A stretch of 11,853 nucleotides of DNA, from NCBI GenBank assembly GCA_015520065.1, contig WAQV01000021.1, forward strand, positions 1-11,853, written 5' to 3'. Both the position numbers and the translations under genes were made by a program. Below are positions 5,596 through 11,799 of the stretch, in pieces (the stretch's first letter is position 1; the number at the start of each line of letters is the position of its first letter). The notes beneath the pieces are model-generated. The model made no database searches. It saw nothing but the letters and a program-made list of their open reading frames with translations, and was not told where the DNA came from. The stretch is from Candidatus Pacearchaeota archaeon (GTDB lineage: Archaea; Nanobdellota; Nanobdellia; Pacearchaeales; GW2011-AR1).

Positions 5596-6868
5596 GTTTA
5601 CTAACTATTATTTTCCTGAAAGCTATTTTTGGGAGATAGAAATTGCCTATATTTTTTATCTCCTTTCCAATCCCTTCAATATTGTTTAGCAGCTCAATCA
5701 TTTTTCCTTTAATCATTACATCTTTCACAGCTGTTTTTTTCCTGTTTTTCAGAAAAAAAGTTCCCATGGATTTAACTGAAAACTCTGTTGTTAATTCATT
5801 TGACGTATGGGCTCCTACAACCCCTTTAACAATTAATGCCTCGTCAACATCAATTCCCTTTCCTTTTCCTACAATAATATTGTTAAAACCTATTCCGCTT
5901 CCAGTTGAGTTTCCTGTAGATTCTTTATTCATATGCTTGCCTGTATTGTAATCATAAATGAAGCTTTTCACAACTCCTTTTTTAACAAGTTCTGTAGTTC
6001 TGCAAGGTGTTCCTTCACCATCAAATCCTTTGCTCTCTATTCCTCCTTCCAACACTCCAGAGTCTGTTAAATTAAAATTCTCTGAAAAGAGTTTGCTTCC
6101 TTCTTTTTCAGCAAGAATGCTTCTTTTTTTCAACACATTCAATCCATTAAAGTTTGAAAGAAATGCCTCATCTAAGAGTTCAGCAAAAGCTCCTTGTTCC
6201 AAAATAACAACCTCTGGAATCTTTTTAAGTTTAACAGGGTTTTTTAGTTCTCTTGTTTCGTTTAGTGTCTGTTTTGAAAAATCCTCAATTTTCTTTTTTG
6301 ATGGAAGCTTTCTAGAAAAATAGCTATCACCATACGAGACAGGCTGTTTTTGTTTTTTCTGGCTGATAATGTATTCTGCATACGCTCTGAAAAGAGTTCC
6401 TTTCTCAGAAAAATCAATTCCTTCTGAATTTACTAGATTTCTTTTAAAAACAGAGTATTCAAAAGCTCCATAAGGCATGGATTCATTTTTTTTCAGGTTG
6501 ACAATTAATGCCTCTGAGTGTTTTAATATATCTTCTTCGCTTTTTGGAGAGTCATAAAGTCCTTTAATTCTTTTTGGTTTGGATGGTTTTGGAAGCCCAT
6601 AAAAATATTCAAGGTTTTCAGAAGCTTTTGCAACTCTGACTGCTTTATTTAAAAGCTCTTCAGAAAAAGTGTTTCCTGTTGCTCTTCCGTGTTTTTTTCC
6701 AATCCATACAGAAACTGAAACTCTTTGAGAAGTTACTTTTGAAAAGTCTTTAAGCTTCTGTTTTTCAAAAATAACTTTGTTTGATGTTGCATTTAAAGTT
6801 TCTACTTGCGCAAAATCTATCTTTCTGCTTCTTTTGAATTTCCTGATTACGTTATAAATGTTTTCCAT
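5591..6868 (-). CDS. tldE: TldE/PmbA, non-catalytic partner of the TldD metalloprotease
   Basis: TldE pairs with TldD to form a cytoplasmic protease; bacterial TldD/E matures microcin B17 and degrades CcdA, and archaeal homologues exist. The 425-aa length is normal for PmbA/TldE. Diagnostic blocks are 'SKGFDGEGTPCRTTELV' (279-295; family S-x-x-F-D-x-E-G-x-P-x-R), 'KESTGN' (315-320), 'GAHTSNELTTEFSV' (352-365) with 'MGTFFLKN' (368-375), and 'GKMIELLNNI' (388-397). At the place where TldD has HExxxH this protein has 'LLDEAFLSNF' (231-240), so it lacks zinc ligands, as expected for TldE. It starts 1 nt after the tldD stop, with AGGA just upstream that could serve as a weak Shine-Dalgarno sequence. 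Co-translation with tldD is therefore likely. Confidence 0.93.
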   Translation of the reverse strand: MENIYNVIRKFKRSRKIDFAQVETLNATSNKVIFEKQKLKDFSKVTSQRVSVSVWIGKKHGRATGNTFSEELLNKAVRVAKASENLEYFYGLPKPSKPKRIKGLYDSPKSEEDILKHSEALIVNLKKNESMPYGAFEYSVFKRNLVNSEGIDFSEKGTLFRAYAEYIISQKKQKQPVSYGDSYFSRKLPSKKKIEDFSKQTLNETRELKNPVKLKKIPEVVILEQGAFAELLDEAFLSNFNGLNVLKKRSILAEKEGSKLFSENFNLTDSGVLEGGIESKGFDGEGTPCRTTELVKKGVVKSFIYDYNTGKHMNKESTGNSTGSGIGFNNIIVGKGKGIDVDEALIVKGVVGAHTSNELTTEFSVKSMGTFFLKNRKKTAVKDVMIKGKMIELLNNIEGIGKEIKNIGNFYLPKIAFRKIIVSKL

Positions 6869-6869
6869 T

Positions 6870-8264
6870 TTATCCTAAGTGAGCTTTTTCAACAAAAACA
6901 GCAGGATTTTTTCCTCCTGAATAGACTCTTTGGCCGTCTTTTCCGCAAAACCCGTCGCTCTTTTCAGAATATTTGTTTTCAACAAACTTTATTTTTCTTA
7001 AGATATCTAAAGTATGCCCTCCAATAGCTCCTCCTCTTACAGGGTTGACTATTTTGCCATTTTCTACATAATACGCATCAACAACTCCAAACTGAAAACC
7101 TCCATCAGCAGGGTTTGTAGCTCCTCCATTAAACCCTCTCAAGAAATACCCTTTTTTTATTTTTTTAATCAATTCTTTGAAAGAGTAATCTCCTTTTTCT
7201 ACATAAGTATTGCTCATTCTTACTATTGGCTTGTACAGTGCATTTTCTGCTCTTGCATTTCCAGTAGGAGCTGTCTTCATTTTCAAAGAGGTTTCTAAAG
7301 AATGAAGATAAGTGTTTAAAATTCCTTTTTTAATAATATAATTTTTTTTTGATTTTATTCCCTCATCATCATAATAATAACATCCCCACTCTCTATAATT
7401 GCCTTGTGTTGGGTCGTCTATTACGCTTACTCTTGGATTCGCTATTTTTTTGTTCAGCTTTCCTTTCAGGCAGCTCGCTCCATGCAATACTGTATCTGCT
7501 TCTGACGCATGCCCTAATGCCTCATGAACAAAAACTCCAGTAAGTTCACCAGACATAACTACATCCCATTTCCCTGGCTTTAGATGAGGTGCCTTAAGGA
7601 ATTTCTTTGACCTTGCAATTGTTTTGTCAAGCTCTTTTTGAACGTTTTTCAGGGCTTCAAACCCTCCTAATGCTGACACCTTAAACATTTTTTCCTCAGT
7701 ATTTCCTGCTTCTGCAGCAGAAACCCCTCCAACCAAAAATACACTGTCTGTCTCTTGAAAAATCTCTTTTGAGCTGCTGATAAAAAGCTTTTTTTCTGTT
7801 CTGTCTGCATATCTAAGATAAACACTTTTTATAGGAGCTTTTAACTCATAGTTTTGTTCCAACAGAAGATTTTTCTTTTCCCTTATATCCAAATCCATGA
7901 TATTCTTTTTTCCTTTAATCATTTTTTTGTCCTTTATTTCCTTAAACAAATCAGAACTGAAAATTTCTTTAGGAGTTTTTCTCTCTGATTTCTTCTTTTT
8001 TAATGATATTAAGTTAGAAATTTTAATTGCCTGTCTTATTGTTTTTCTTATGCTTTCTCTATCTGTCTTTGTTGTAGCTGCAAATCCCCAGCTGTTTTTG
8101 TCAAAAACCCTTATACTAACTCCTTCTGTTTCACTCTCGCTTATCTGTCTTAATTCCTTGTTCCATAACAGAATTCCTGAACTTATAATTTTATTATATC
8201 TGCAATCCCAGTAAGCAACTTTGTGTTTTTCAAACTCTTTTTTAATAAAATCTGCGTCAATCAT
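6870..8264 (-). CDS. tldD: TldD zinc metalloprotease
   Basis: This is the catalytic subunit of the TldD/TldE protease, which cleaves small unfolded polypeptides threaded into the dimer. The 464-aa length is typical. The zinc site is 'HEALGHASEAD' (247-257): His247 and His252 are ligands and Glu248 is the catalytic base. The expected C-terminal cysteine ligand is present in 'GFCGKDGQ' (438-445, Cys440). Other family blocks are 'SVIDDPTQGNYREWG' (280-294), 'DDEG' (299-302), 'TGNARAE' (334-340), 'RMSNTYVEKG' (349-358), 'GGATNPADGGFQF' (380-392) and 'GGAIGG' (411-416). The N-terminal region (about 1-140) is more diverged and Lys-rich. It is the first gene of the tldD-tldE unit, with its own strong TATA box. 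The ATG at 8264 is chosen because it fits the TATA spacing and the family N-terminus. Confidence 0.95.
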   Translation of the reverse strand: MIDADFIKKEFEKHKVAYWDCRYNKIISSGILLWNKELRQISESETEGVSIRVFDKNSWGFAATTKTDRESIRKTIRQAIKISNLISLKKKKSERKTPKEIFSSDLFKEIKDKKMIKGKKNIMDLDIREKKNLLLEQNYELKAPIKSVYLRYADRTEKKLFISSSKEIFQETDSVFLVGGVSAAEAGNTEEKMFKVSALGGFEALKNVQKELDKTIARSKKFLKAPHLKPGKWDVVMSGELTGVFVHEALGHASEADTVLHGASCLKGKLNKKIANPRVSVIDDPTQGNYREWGCYYYDDEGIKSKKNYIIKKGILNTYLHSLETSLKMKTAPTGNARAENALYKPIVRMSNTYVEKGDYSFKELIKKIKKGYFLRGFNGGATNPADGGFQFGVVDAYYVENGKIVNPVRGGAIGGHTLDILRKIKFVENKYSEKSDGFCGKDGQRVYSGGKNPAVFVEKAHLG

Positions 8265-8284
8265 GAATCAAGAAATTTTAATAG

Positions 8285-8293
8285 ATATATAAA
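8285..8293 (-). promoter_or_regulatory. TATA box of tldDE
   Basis: The minus strand reads TTTATATAT, centred 25 nt upstream of the tldD ATG at 8264. It lies in the 40-bp gap after vapC and implies a leaderless tldD-tldE transcript. Confidence 0.65.
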
Positions 8294-8304
8294 TTTATTT
8301 GAAA

Positions 8305-8682
8305 TCATTTTACAAATTCAACATTCTCAAAATTCTTAAACTCTTTATCCCCTGTTAAGAATTTCACTCCGAGTTTTTTCGCCATAACATAGCTAATGCA
8401 ATCAGTCATTGAGATTTTCTTCTTTTTATGCTTAACTCTGAAACGCATTGCCTCAATAATTGTCTCAAAATCTGCATTAACTATAAAGTCCTTATATTTT
8501 CTTAAATAAACTTCTGTATCTTTTTTTGTCTTATTTTCTTCCAAAAGAAGCTTGTAAGATAGTTCTGCAAAAATAAATTCATTTATTATTATTTCGCAAT
8601 CAATATATGGAAGATAGTTTTTATTTCCAGAAAGAATTTCTAAAATTGCATAAGTATCAAAAAGATAGATATTTTCAGTCAT
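8305..8682 (-). CDS. vapC: PIN-domain ribonuclease toxin (VapC-like)
   Basis: PIN-domain toxins are Mg2+-dependent RNases, usually cutting tRNA or rRNA, held inactive by their antitoxin. Starting at the ATG at 8682 gives 125 aa. The four acidic active-site positions are visible: Asp9 in 'YLFDTYAIL', Glu40 in 'FIFAELSY', Asp94 in 'ISMTDCISY' and Asp112 in 'FLTGDKEF'. The order and spacing fit the VapC family, and the toxin looks intact. An in-frame TTG at 8700 would add six residues, but the ATG forms an 8-nt overlap (ATGACTGA) with the antitoxin stop, typical of coupled toxin-antitoxin genes. The RNA target is unknown. Solitary house-keeping PIN proteins are less likely, given the antitoxin partner. 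Confidence 0.87.
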   Translation of the reverse strand: MTENIYLFDTYAILEILSGNKNYLPYIDCEIIINEFIFAELSYKLLLEENKTKKDTEVYLRKYKDFIVNADFETIIEAMRFRVKHKKKKISMTDCISYVMAKKLGVKFLTGDKEFKNFENVEFVK

Positions 8683-8902
8683 TGTAGAGTTCTTTGTCAA
8701 TCTCCTTCATTATTTTTGAGACCGGTTTTTTGAATTTAAACATTCCAAAACCTTCCCTAAGCACTTTATTTCTATTTTTTTTCTTGATCAGTAATACAAT
8801 CTCTTCTCCCTCAATAAAGTTTTCTCTATTAATTTCTTTTTTAGGTATAACTAAGCCAAAAGAGTTTCCCCATTTCCTTATCCTTGTTTTAAGCTCTATC
8901 AT
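8675..8902 (-). CDS. vapB: AbrB/SpoVT-type antitoxin (VapB-like)
   Basis: This 75-aa protein has an N-terminal swapped-hairpin AbrB DNA-binding domain: 'TRIRKWGNSFGLVIPKKEI' (6-24), then 'EGEEIVLLIKKK' (31-42). The C-terminal part (about 50-75, 'GMFKFKKPVSKIMKEIDKEL') is a short basic/amphipathic tail of the kind that wraps the PIN toxin. It directly precedes and overlaps the toxin gene, so the pair forms a type II toxin-antitoxin module. Such antitoxins usually repress their own promoter, with the toxin as co-repressor. An AT palindrome between the TATA box and start is a candidate operator. The ATG at 8902 lies about 26 nt from the TATA box. Confidence 0.88.
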   Translation of the reverse strand: MIELKTRIRKWGNSFGLVIPKKEINRENFIEGEEIVLLIKKKNRNKVLREGFGMFKFKKPVSKIMKEIDKELYND

Positions 8903-8912
8903 GTATAAACAA

Positions 8913-8922
8913 TATAATTATA
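8913..8922. promoter_or_regulatory. Candidate vapBC operator palindrome
   Basis: tataattata is a perfect 10-bp palindrome lying between the TATA box and the vapB start, where an autorepressor would block transcription. It is pure A/T in AT-rich DNA, so this is weak evidence. Confidence 0.25.
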
Positions 8923-8923
8923 C

Positions 8924-8937
8924 TATATAAACCTTTC
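8924..8937 (-). promoter_or_regulatory. BRE/TATA promoter of vapBC
   Basis: The minus strand reads GAAAGGTTTATATA, a purine-rich BRE plus TATA box centred about 26 nt upstream of the vapB ATG. It is almost the same as the promoter of the beta-helix gene (GAAAGGTTTATAAA). The BRE touches the stop codon of the upstream methyltransferase gene. Confidence 0.68.
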
Positions 8938-9719
8938 TATCTTCCTTCAAAAACAATATATCTTTCTCCAGCAAACTCAAACTCATCAATTATATTGAAG
9001 TTTTCTTCTATAAATTTGTTAATCCATCTCCTCTTTGCAAGAAACTTTTTTCTTTTAATCATACTTTTTGTTGCATAACTTAAAACAACCCTGTTGGAAA
9101 TTTTTGAAATCTCTAATAAAAGTTTTTTTGAGTAATCCTTTTCCATTGCTTCAAGAGAGTCAATAACTTTAAAGAGAAAAACAACTCTAGGACTTTTTGC
9201 GTCTTTAATTATTTTTTTTATTCTTTCAACCTCAAACAAGCTTAAATGAACTGCTTTTGCTTTTTTCTTATGTTTTTTAAAATAAAGATTCATCAGGTCA
9301 ACAAACTGTCCTACTGCCTCAATTGCAATGTATTCAACATCATAGCCAAGATTCTCAAAATAGAAATAACTAAAACCATTAATACCTGCCCCTAAATCAA
9401 TTATACTGATTTTCTTTTTCATTCTCTTAAGGCATCTTTTATAGATTTCCACATAATAAGGAAGCCTTTCCCTTGTTGACAGGTGTTTTCTTAAAAACCA
9501 CTCTTCTTTCTTTGATTCTATTTTTTTAACAGACAGCAGTTTCTGGCTCCCAAATGCAGAAAAAATCTTTCTTAAAAAATCCCTCACAAGCTTTATTTTT
9601 TCCTTTTCTGTATAGAACTGCTTGTTGAATTTTTTAAATGCGATCTCAACATCTCTTTCAGGAAGTTTTGAGAACTCTTTTTTCTGAGTTAGTTTTTTGA
9701 TTAAATTTTTATCAATCAT
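8937..9719 (-). CDS. Arm/Rmt/FmrO-like 16S rRNA (guanine-N7) methyltransferase homologue
   Basis: This 260-aa SAM-dependent methyltransferase matches the aminoglycoside-resistance family (ArmA, RmtB, FmrO; N7 of G1405 in 16S rRNA) along its length. After a helical N-terminal domain (1-75, beginning 'MIDKNLIKKLTQKK') comes 'RKHLSTRERLPYY' (77-89; family HxSTxERL). SAM motif I is 'IIDLGAGINGFSY' (106-118; family DxxCGLNPxA). 'VVFLFKVIDSLEAME' (179-193) matches family LLLKxLPxLExQ, and 'VVLSYATKSMIKRKKF' (211-226) matches family VVSFPxKSLxGRxKGM. 'GERYIVF' (251-257) matches the C-terminal strand. The Cys and Pro of motif I are replaced (Gly/Ala and Gly), so the same target position is not assured. 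The ATG at 9719 gives an 8-nt overlap (ATGATTGA) with the macro-domain gene; a TTG at 9725 would add two residues. It is the last gene of a three-gene operon. Confidence 0.72.
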   Translation of the reverse strand: MIDKNLIKKLTQKKEFSKLPERDVEIAFKKFNKQFYTEKEKIKLVRDFLRKIFSAFGSQKLLSVKKIESKKEEWFLRKHLSTRERLPYYVEIYKRCLKRMKKKISIIDLGAGINGFSYFYFENLGYDVEYIAIEAVGQFVDLMNLYFKKHKKKAKAVHLSLFEVERIKKIIKDAKSPRVVFLFKVIDSLEAMEKDYSKKLLLEISKISNRVVLSYATKSMIKRKKFLAKRRWINKFIEENFNIIDEFEFAGERYIVFEGR

Positions 9720-10227
9720 CTTCAAAAACCCCTGCTAACTCTCTCCAATAGCCAATAATATCATTATCAATGCTCACAAGATAAATTTCCTTGAAGTCTT
9801 TTTCATAATTTTTTGCTGCATTAAAAATTATCTCACTGCCAAGTTTTTTGTCAAATCCGAAAATTCCGCATGAAACTGCAGGCAGAGCAATAGTTTTAAC
9901 TTTCAGCTTTTTGGCAAGCTCAAAAACATTTTTTATTGACTCTTCCAAAAGTTTTTCATCTGTTCCTCTAGGACCAACAACATGAATCACATATTTAATT
10001 CCTTTTTCTTTCAATTTTCCAGCAGAAGTAAAAACTGCTTCAGCTGTTTTAAGCCTGCCTTTTTTCCTTATTATATCTCTACTTTCATCAATTAGGGTTT
10101 TTCCGCAGGCATTTGCTATTGCTCTAGCCACACCTCCTCCATGAAACAGCATCTCATTTGCTGCATTCACAATTGCTCCTTCTTCTAATTGCAATGAAGT
10201 TATGTCTCCCTCAAAGATTTTTATCAT
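9712..10227 (-). CDS. Macro-domain ADP-ribose-binding/hydrolase protein (AF1521-like)
   Basis: This is a stand-alone 171-aa macro domain. Such proteins bind ADP-ribose and often remove it from proteins or nucleic acids, or deacetylate O-acetyl-ADP-ribose. Visible motifs are 'GDIT' (7-10), 'AIVNAANE' (18-25), 'HGGGVARAIANACG' (29-42), 'YVIHVVGP' (79-86) and 'PAVSCGIFGF' (116-125). The HGGGVAxAIAxAC form is close to the archaeal AF1521 protein rather than to MacroD2. The start codon overlaps the glycosylase stop by 4 nt (ATGA), and the end overlaps the methyltransferase start by 8 nt, so the three proteins are probably co-translated. The substrate (protein, DNA end or RNA) is not known. No ADP-ribosyltransferase gene is seen in the window. 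Confidence 0.92.
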   Translation of the reverse strand: MIKIFEGDITSLQLEEGAIVNAANEMLFHGGGVARAIANACGKTLIDESRDIIRKKGRLKTAEAVFTSAGKLKEKGIKYVIHVVGPRGTDEKLLEESIKNVFELAKKLKVKTIALPAVSCGIFGFDKKLGSEIIFNAAKNYEKDFKEIYLVSIDNDIIGYWRELAGVFEDD

Positions 10228-10787
10228 TTTTTGCTTACAAATTTGTTTCCTTTAATATAAAACCTTAATTTTTCTGGAAGGTCTTTTTTAATTCCTATTC
10301 TGTATGCTTCTGCAATTTCAAAACTTCCTTCAGAGCCTTTTCCAGTTTTTTCGTTTTCTTCAATCCAGATTTCCTTGTTGTTAAACAAGTTTTTATGGTG
10401 CAAACTCTTGTCAATTTTTAAGGCCTTTGTTAGTAAGCCGGGTCCTTTAGTGTTTGCTTCAAAGTTTAATGGCTCAACAGCCCTTACTAAAACTGCCTCA
10501 GCTTTTCCTTTTTTTCCTGTCACAAAATTAATAAGCCAGTTATTATGAACTCCATAAACCAAAATGCTACCAGGCTCGTCTTCCATCACTTCTTTTAAAT
10601 TCCCGTTCTTGCATGCTCTCGACGCAGGGTCTTTATTGTCAAAATATGCCTCAGTTTCAACAATTTTAGCCTTAAAAGTTTCTCCATCAACAACTCTCAC
10701 AAGCACTTTTCCTAACAGTTCTCTGGCAACAGTCTTTGCATCTCTTGCAAAAAACTCTTTTCCGAGTTTAAGTAATTTTTCTCCCAT
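10224..10787 (-). CDS. Alkyladenine (3-methyladenine) DNA glycosylase, AAG/MPG family
   Basis: This base-excision-repair enzyme flips out alkylated or deaminated purines and cuts the N-glycosidic bond. The 187-aa length fits the small prokaryotic MPG family. Family blocks are 'FFARDAKTVARELLGKVLVR' (12-31) and 'IVETEAY' (42-48; Glu46 is the equivalent of the catalytic Glu125 of human AAG, Tyr48 of the stacking Tyr127). 'DPASRA' (53-58) follows, with Arg57 where many members have His. 'LVYGVHNNWLINFVTG' (76-91) and 'AVLVRAVEPLN' (98-108) follow, then 'KGPGLLTKALKI' (114-125). The usual GRT-RN-MF segment is replaced by an acidic stretch (61-72), and the segment before VYG is shortened, so substrate range may differ. 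It is the first gene of the operon with the macro and methyltransferase genes. Confidence 0.9.
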   Translation of the reverse strand: MGEKLLKLGKEFFARDAKTVARELLGKVLVRVVDGETFKAKIVETEAYFDNKDPASRACKNGNLKEVMEDEPGSILVYGVHNNWLINFVTGKKGKAEAVLVRAVEPLNFEANTKGPGLLTKALKIDKSLHHKNLFNNKEIWIEENEKTGKGSEGSFEIAEAYRIGIKKDLPEKLRFYIKGNKFVSKK

Positions 10788-10790
10788 TAA

Positions 10791-10800
10791 ACTTTTTAAG
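10791..10800 (+). promoter_or_regulatory. TATA-like box of the GH114-like gene
   Basis: actttttaag lies about 26 nt upstream of the ATG at 10822. It sits inside the 34-bp divergent gap, between the opposing TATA box and the opposing start codon. Confidence 0.4.
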
Positions 10801-10810
10801 CTGAAAGGGT

Positions 10811-10819
10811 TTTAAAATA
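10811..10819 (-). promoter_or_regulatory. TATA-like box of the glycosylase-macro-methyltransferase operon
   Basis: The minus strand reads ATTTTAAAA, centred about 27-28 nt upstream of the ATG at 10787. TTTTAAAA is palindromic and lies immediately upstream of the divergent start at 10822, so the two promoters are interlocked. Confidence 0.45.
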
Positions 10820-10821
10820 TA

Positions 10822-11799
10822 ATGAAGCCTAATTACAAAAATATATTCATATTTTTTGCTGTGACAATAGCAGTTATTGTTGCAGTTATTATTTCCAACT
10901 TGACTAAGCAAGACACTGAAGAAAGTAATACCTTCAATCTAGATGTTAAAAACTGGGCAATTCAGCTTCAGGATGCTGACCCTTATGAAATAGCCCAGTC
11001 AGGTTTTGAGCTGGTAGTTCTGGACTACTCCAAAGATGGGTCTGAAGAAAAAAAGTACTCTTCAGAAGAGATTGAGATTATTAAAAAATCAGGAGTTATT
11101 CCAATTGCCTACTTAAGCATAGGAGAAGCCGAAGATTACAGGTTTTATTGGAAAGAAGAATGGAACAGCAGTCCTCCCAAATGGCTGGGAAAAGAGAATC
11201 CTGAATGGAAAGGAAATTATGCTGTAAGATACTGGGAATCTGAATGGAAAAAAATAATTTATGAATACTTGGATAAAATAATTGAACAAGGATTTTCTGG
11301 AGTTTATCTCGACAGAATTGATGCTTATGAGTACTGGAGTGATGCCTCTAATGGAGAAAATCTGACACTTTCAAAAAAAGACTCTACAAAAAGAATGATA
11401 GATTTTATAATATATATAGCTAATTATTGCAAAAACAAAACAAAAGGAAATTGCTATATCATTCTGCAAAATGGAGAAGATCTTATTAAATTTGACAATG
11501 AAAATTATTTGTTAAAGGCTGTGTCTGGATGGAGTGTTGAAGACTTTTTTTATGATGAAACTGAGATTATTCCTTCAGAAATTGTTCAGGAAAGAGTTCG
11601 TTTTTTGGACATTGTTATTTCTGAAGGCAAACCAGTATTTTCAGTAGATTATGTTGATAATAATGAGGGGGGTGAGGAAAATAAAAAAAGAATTGATGAT
11701 TACAGAGCAAAGGCAATAGAGAAAGGATATATTCCTTATGCTGCAAAATCTGACAGAGAGCTTGATGAAATTAACATCATTCAAGGAGTTCAGCCATAA
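10822..11799 (+). CDS. Membrane-anchored GH114/TM1410-like glycoside hydrolase
   Basis: This 325-aa protein has an N-terminal signal anchor (about 8-25, hydrophobic after 'MKPNYKN') and a TIM-barrel-type domain of the TM1410/GH114 superfamily. Characterised GH114 members are endo-alpha-1,4-polygalactosaminidases. Matching blocks are 'NWAIQLQ' (44-50), 'VVLDYS' (65-70), 'IAYLSIGEAEDYRFYW' (95-110), 'PPKWLG' (118-123), 'GNYAVRYW' (131-138), 'GVYLDRIDAYEYW' (160-172), 'QNGE' (216-219), 'SVEDFFY' (238-244) and 'FSVDYV' (273-278). Asp164 and acids such as Glu219 or Glu240 are candidate catalytic residues. Cys203 and Cys211 could form an external disulphide. Location outside the membrane and action on amino-sugar polymers of the cell surface or of neighbours are inferred. 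It is divergent from the repair operon and monocistronic as far as visible. Confidence 0.85.
   Translation: MKPNYKNIFIFFAVTIAVIVAVIISNLTKQDTEESNTFNLDVKNWAIQLQDADPYEIAQSGFELVVLDYSKDGSEEKKYSSEEIEIIKKSGVIPIAYLSIGEAEDYRFYWKEEWNSSPPKWLGKENPEWKGNYAVRYWESEWKKIIYEYLDKIIEQGFSGVYLDRIDAYEYWSDASNGENLTLSKKDSTKRMIDFIIYIANYCKNKTKGNCYIILQNGEDLIKFDNENYLLKAVSGWSVEDFFYDETEIIPSEIVQERVRFLDIVISEGKPVFSVDYVDNNEGGEENKKRIDDYRAKAIEKGYIPYAAKSDRELDEINIIQGVQP

Noticed and set aside
8683..8700. Upstream TTG start for the PIN toxin
   Set aside because: The ATG at 8682 gives the normal PIN N-terminus and a standard overlap with the antitoxin stop.
8937..9719. Recently acquired antibiotic-resistance gene
   Set aside because: Base composition matches its neighbours, it overlaps the upstream gene, and no transposase or integron features are nearby.
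9712..10227. DarG-type antitoxin of a DNA ADP-ribosylation system
   Set aside because: No DarT-like toxin gene is adjacent and the macro domain is of the AF1521 type; only a general ADP-ribose role can be supported.
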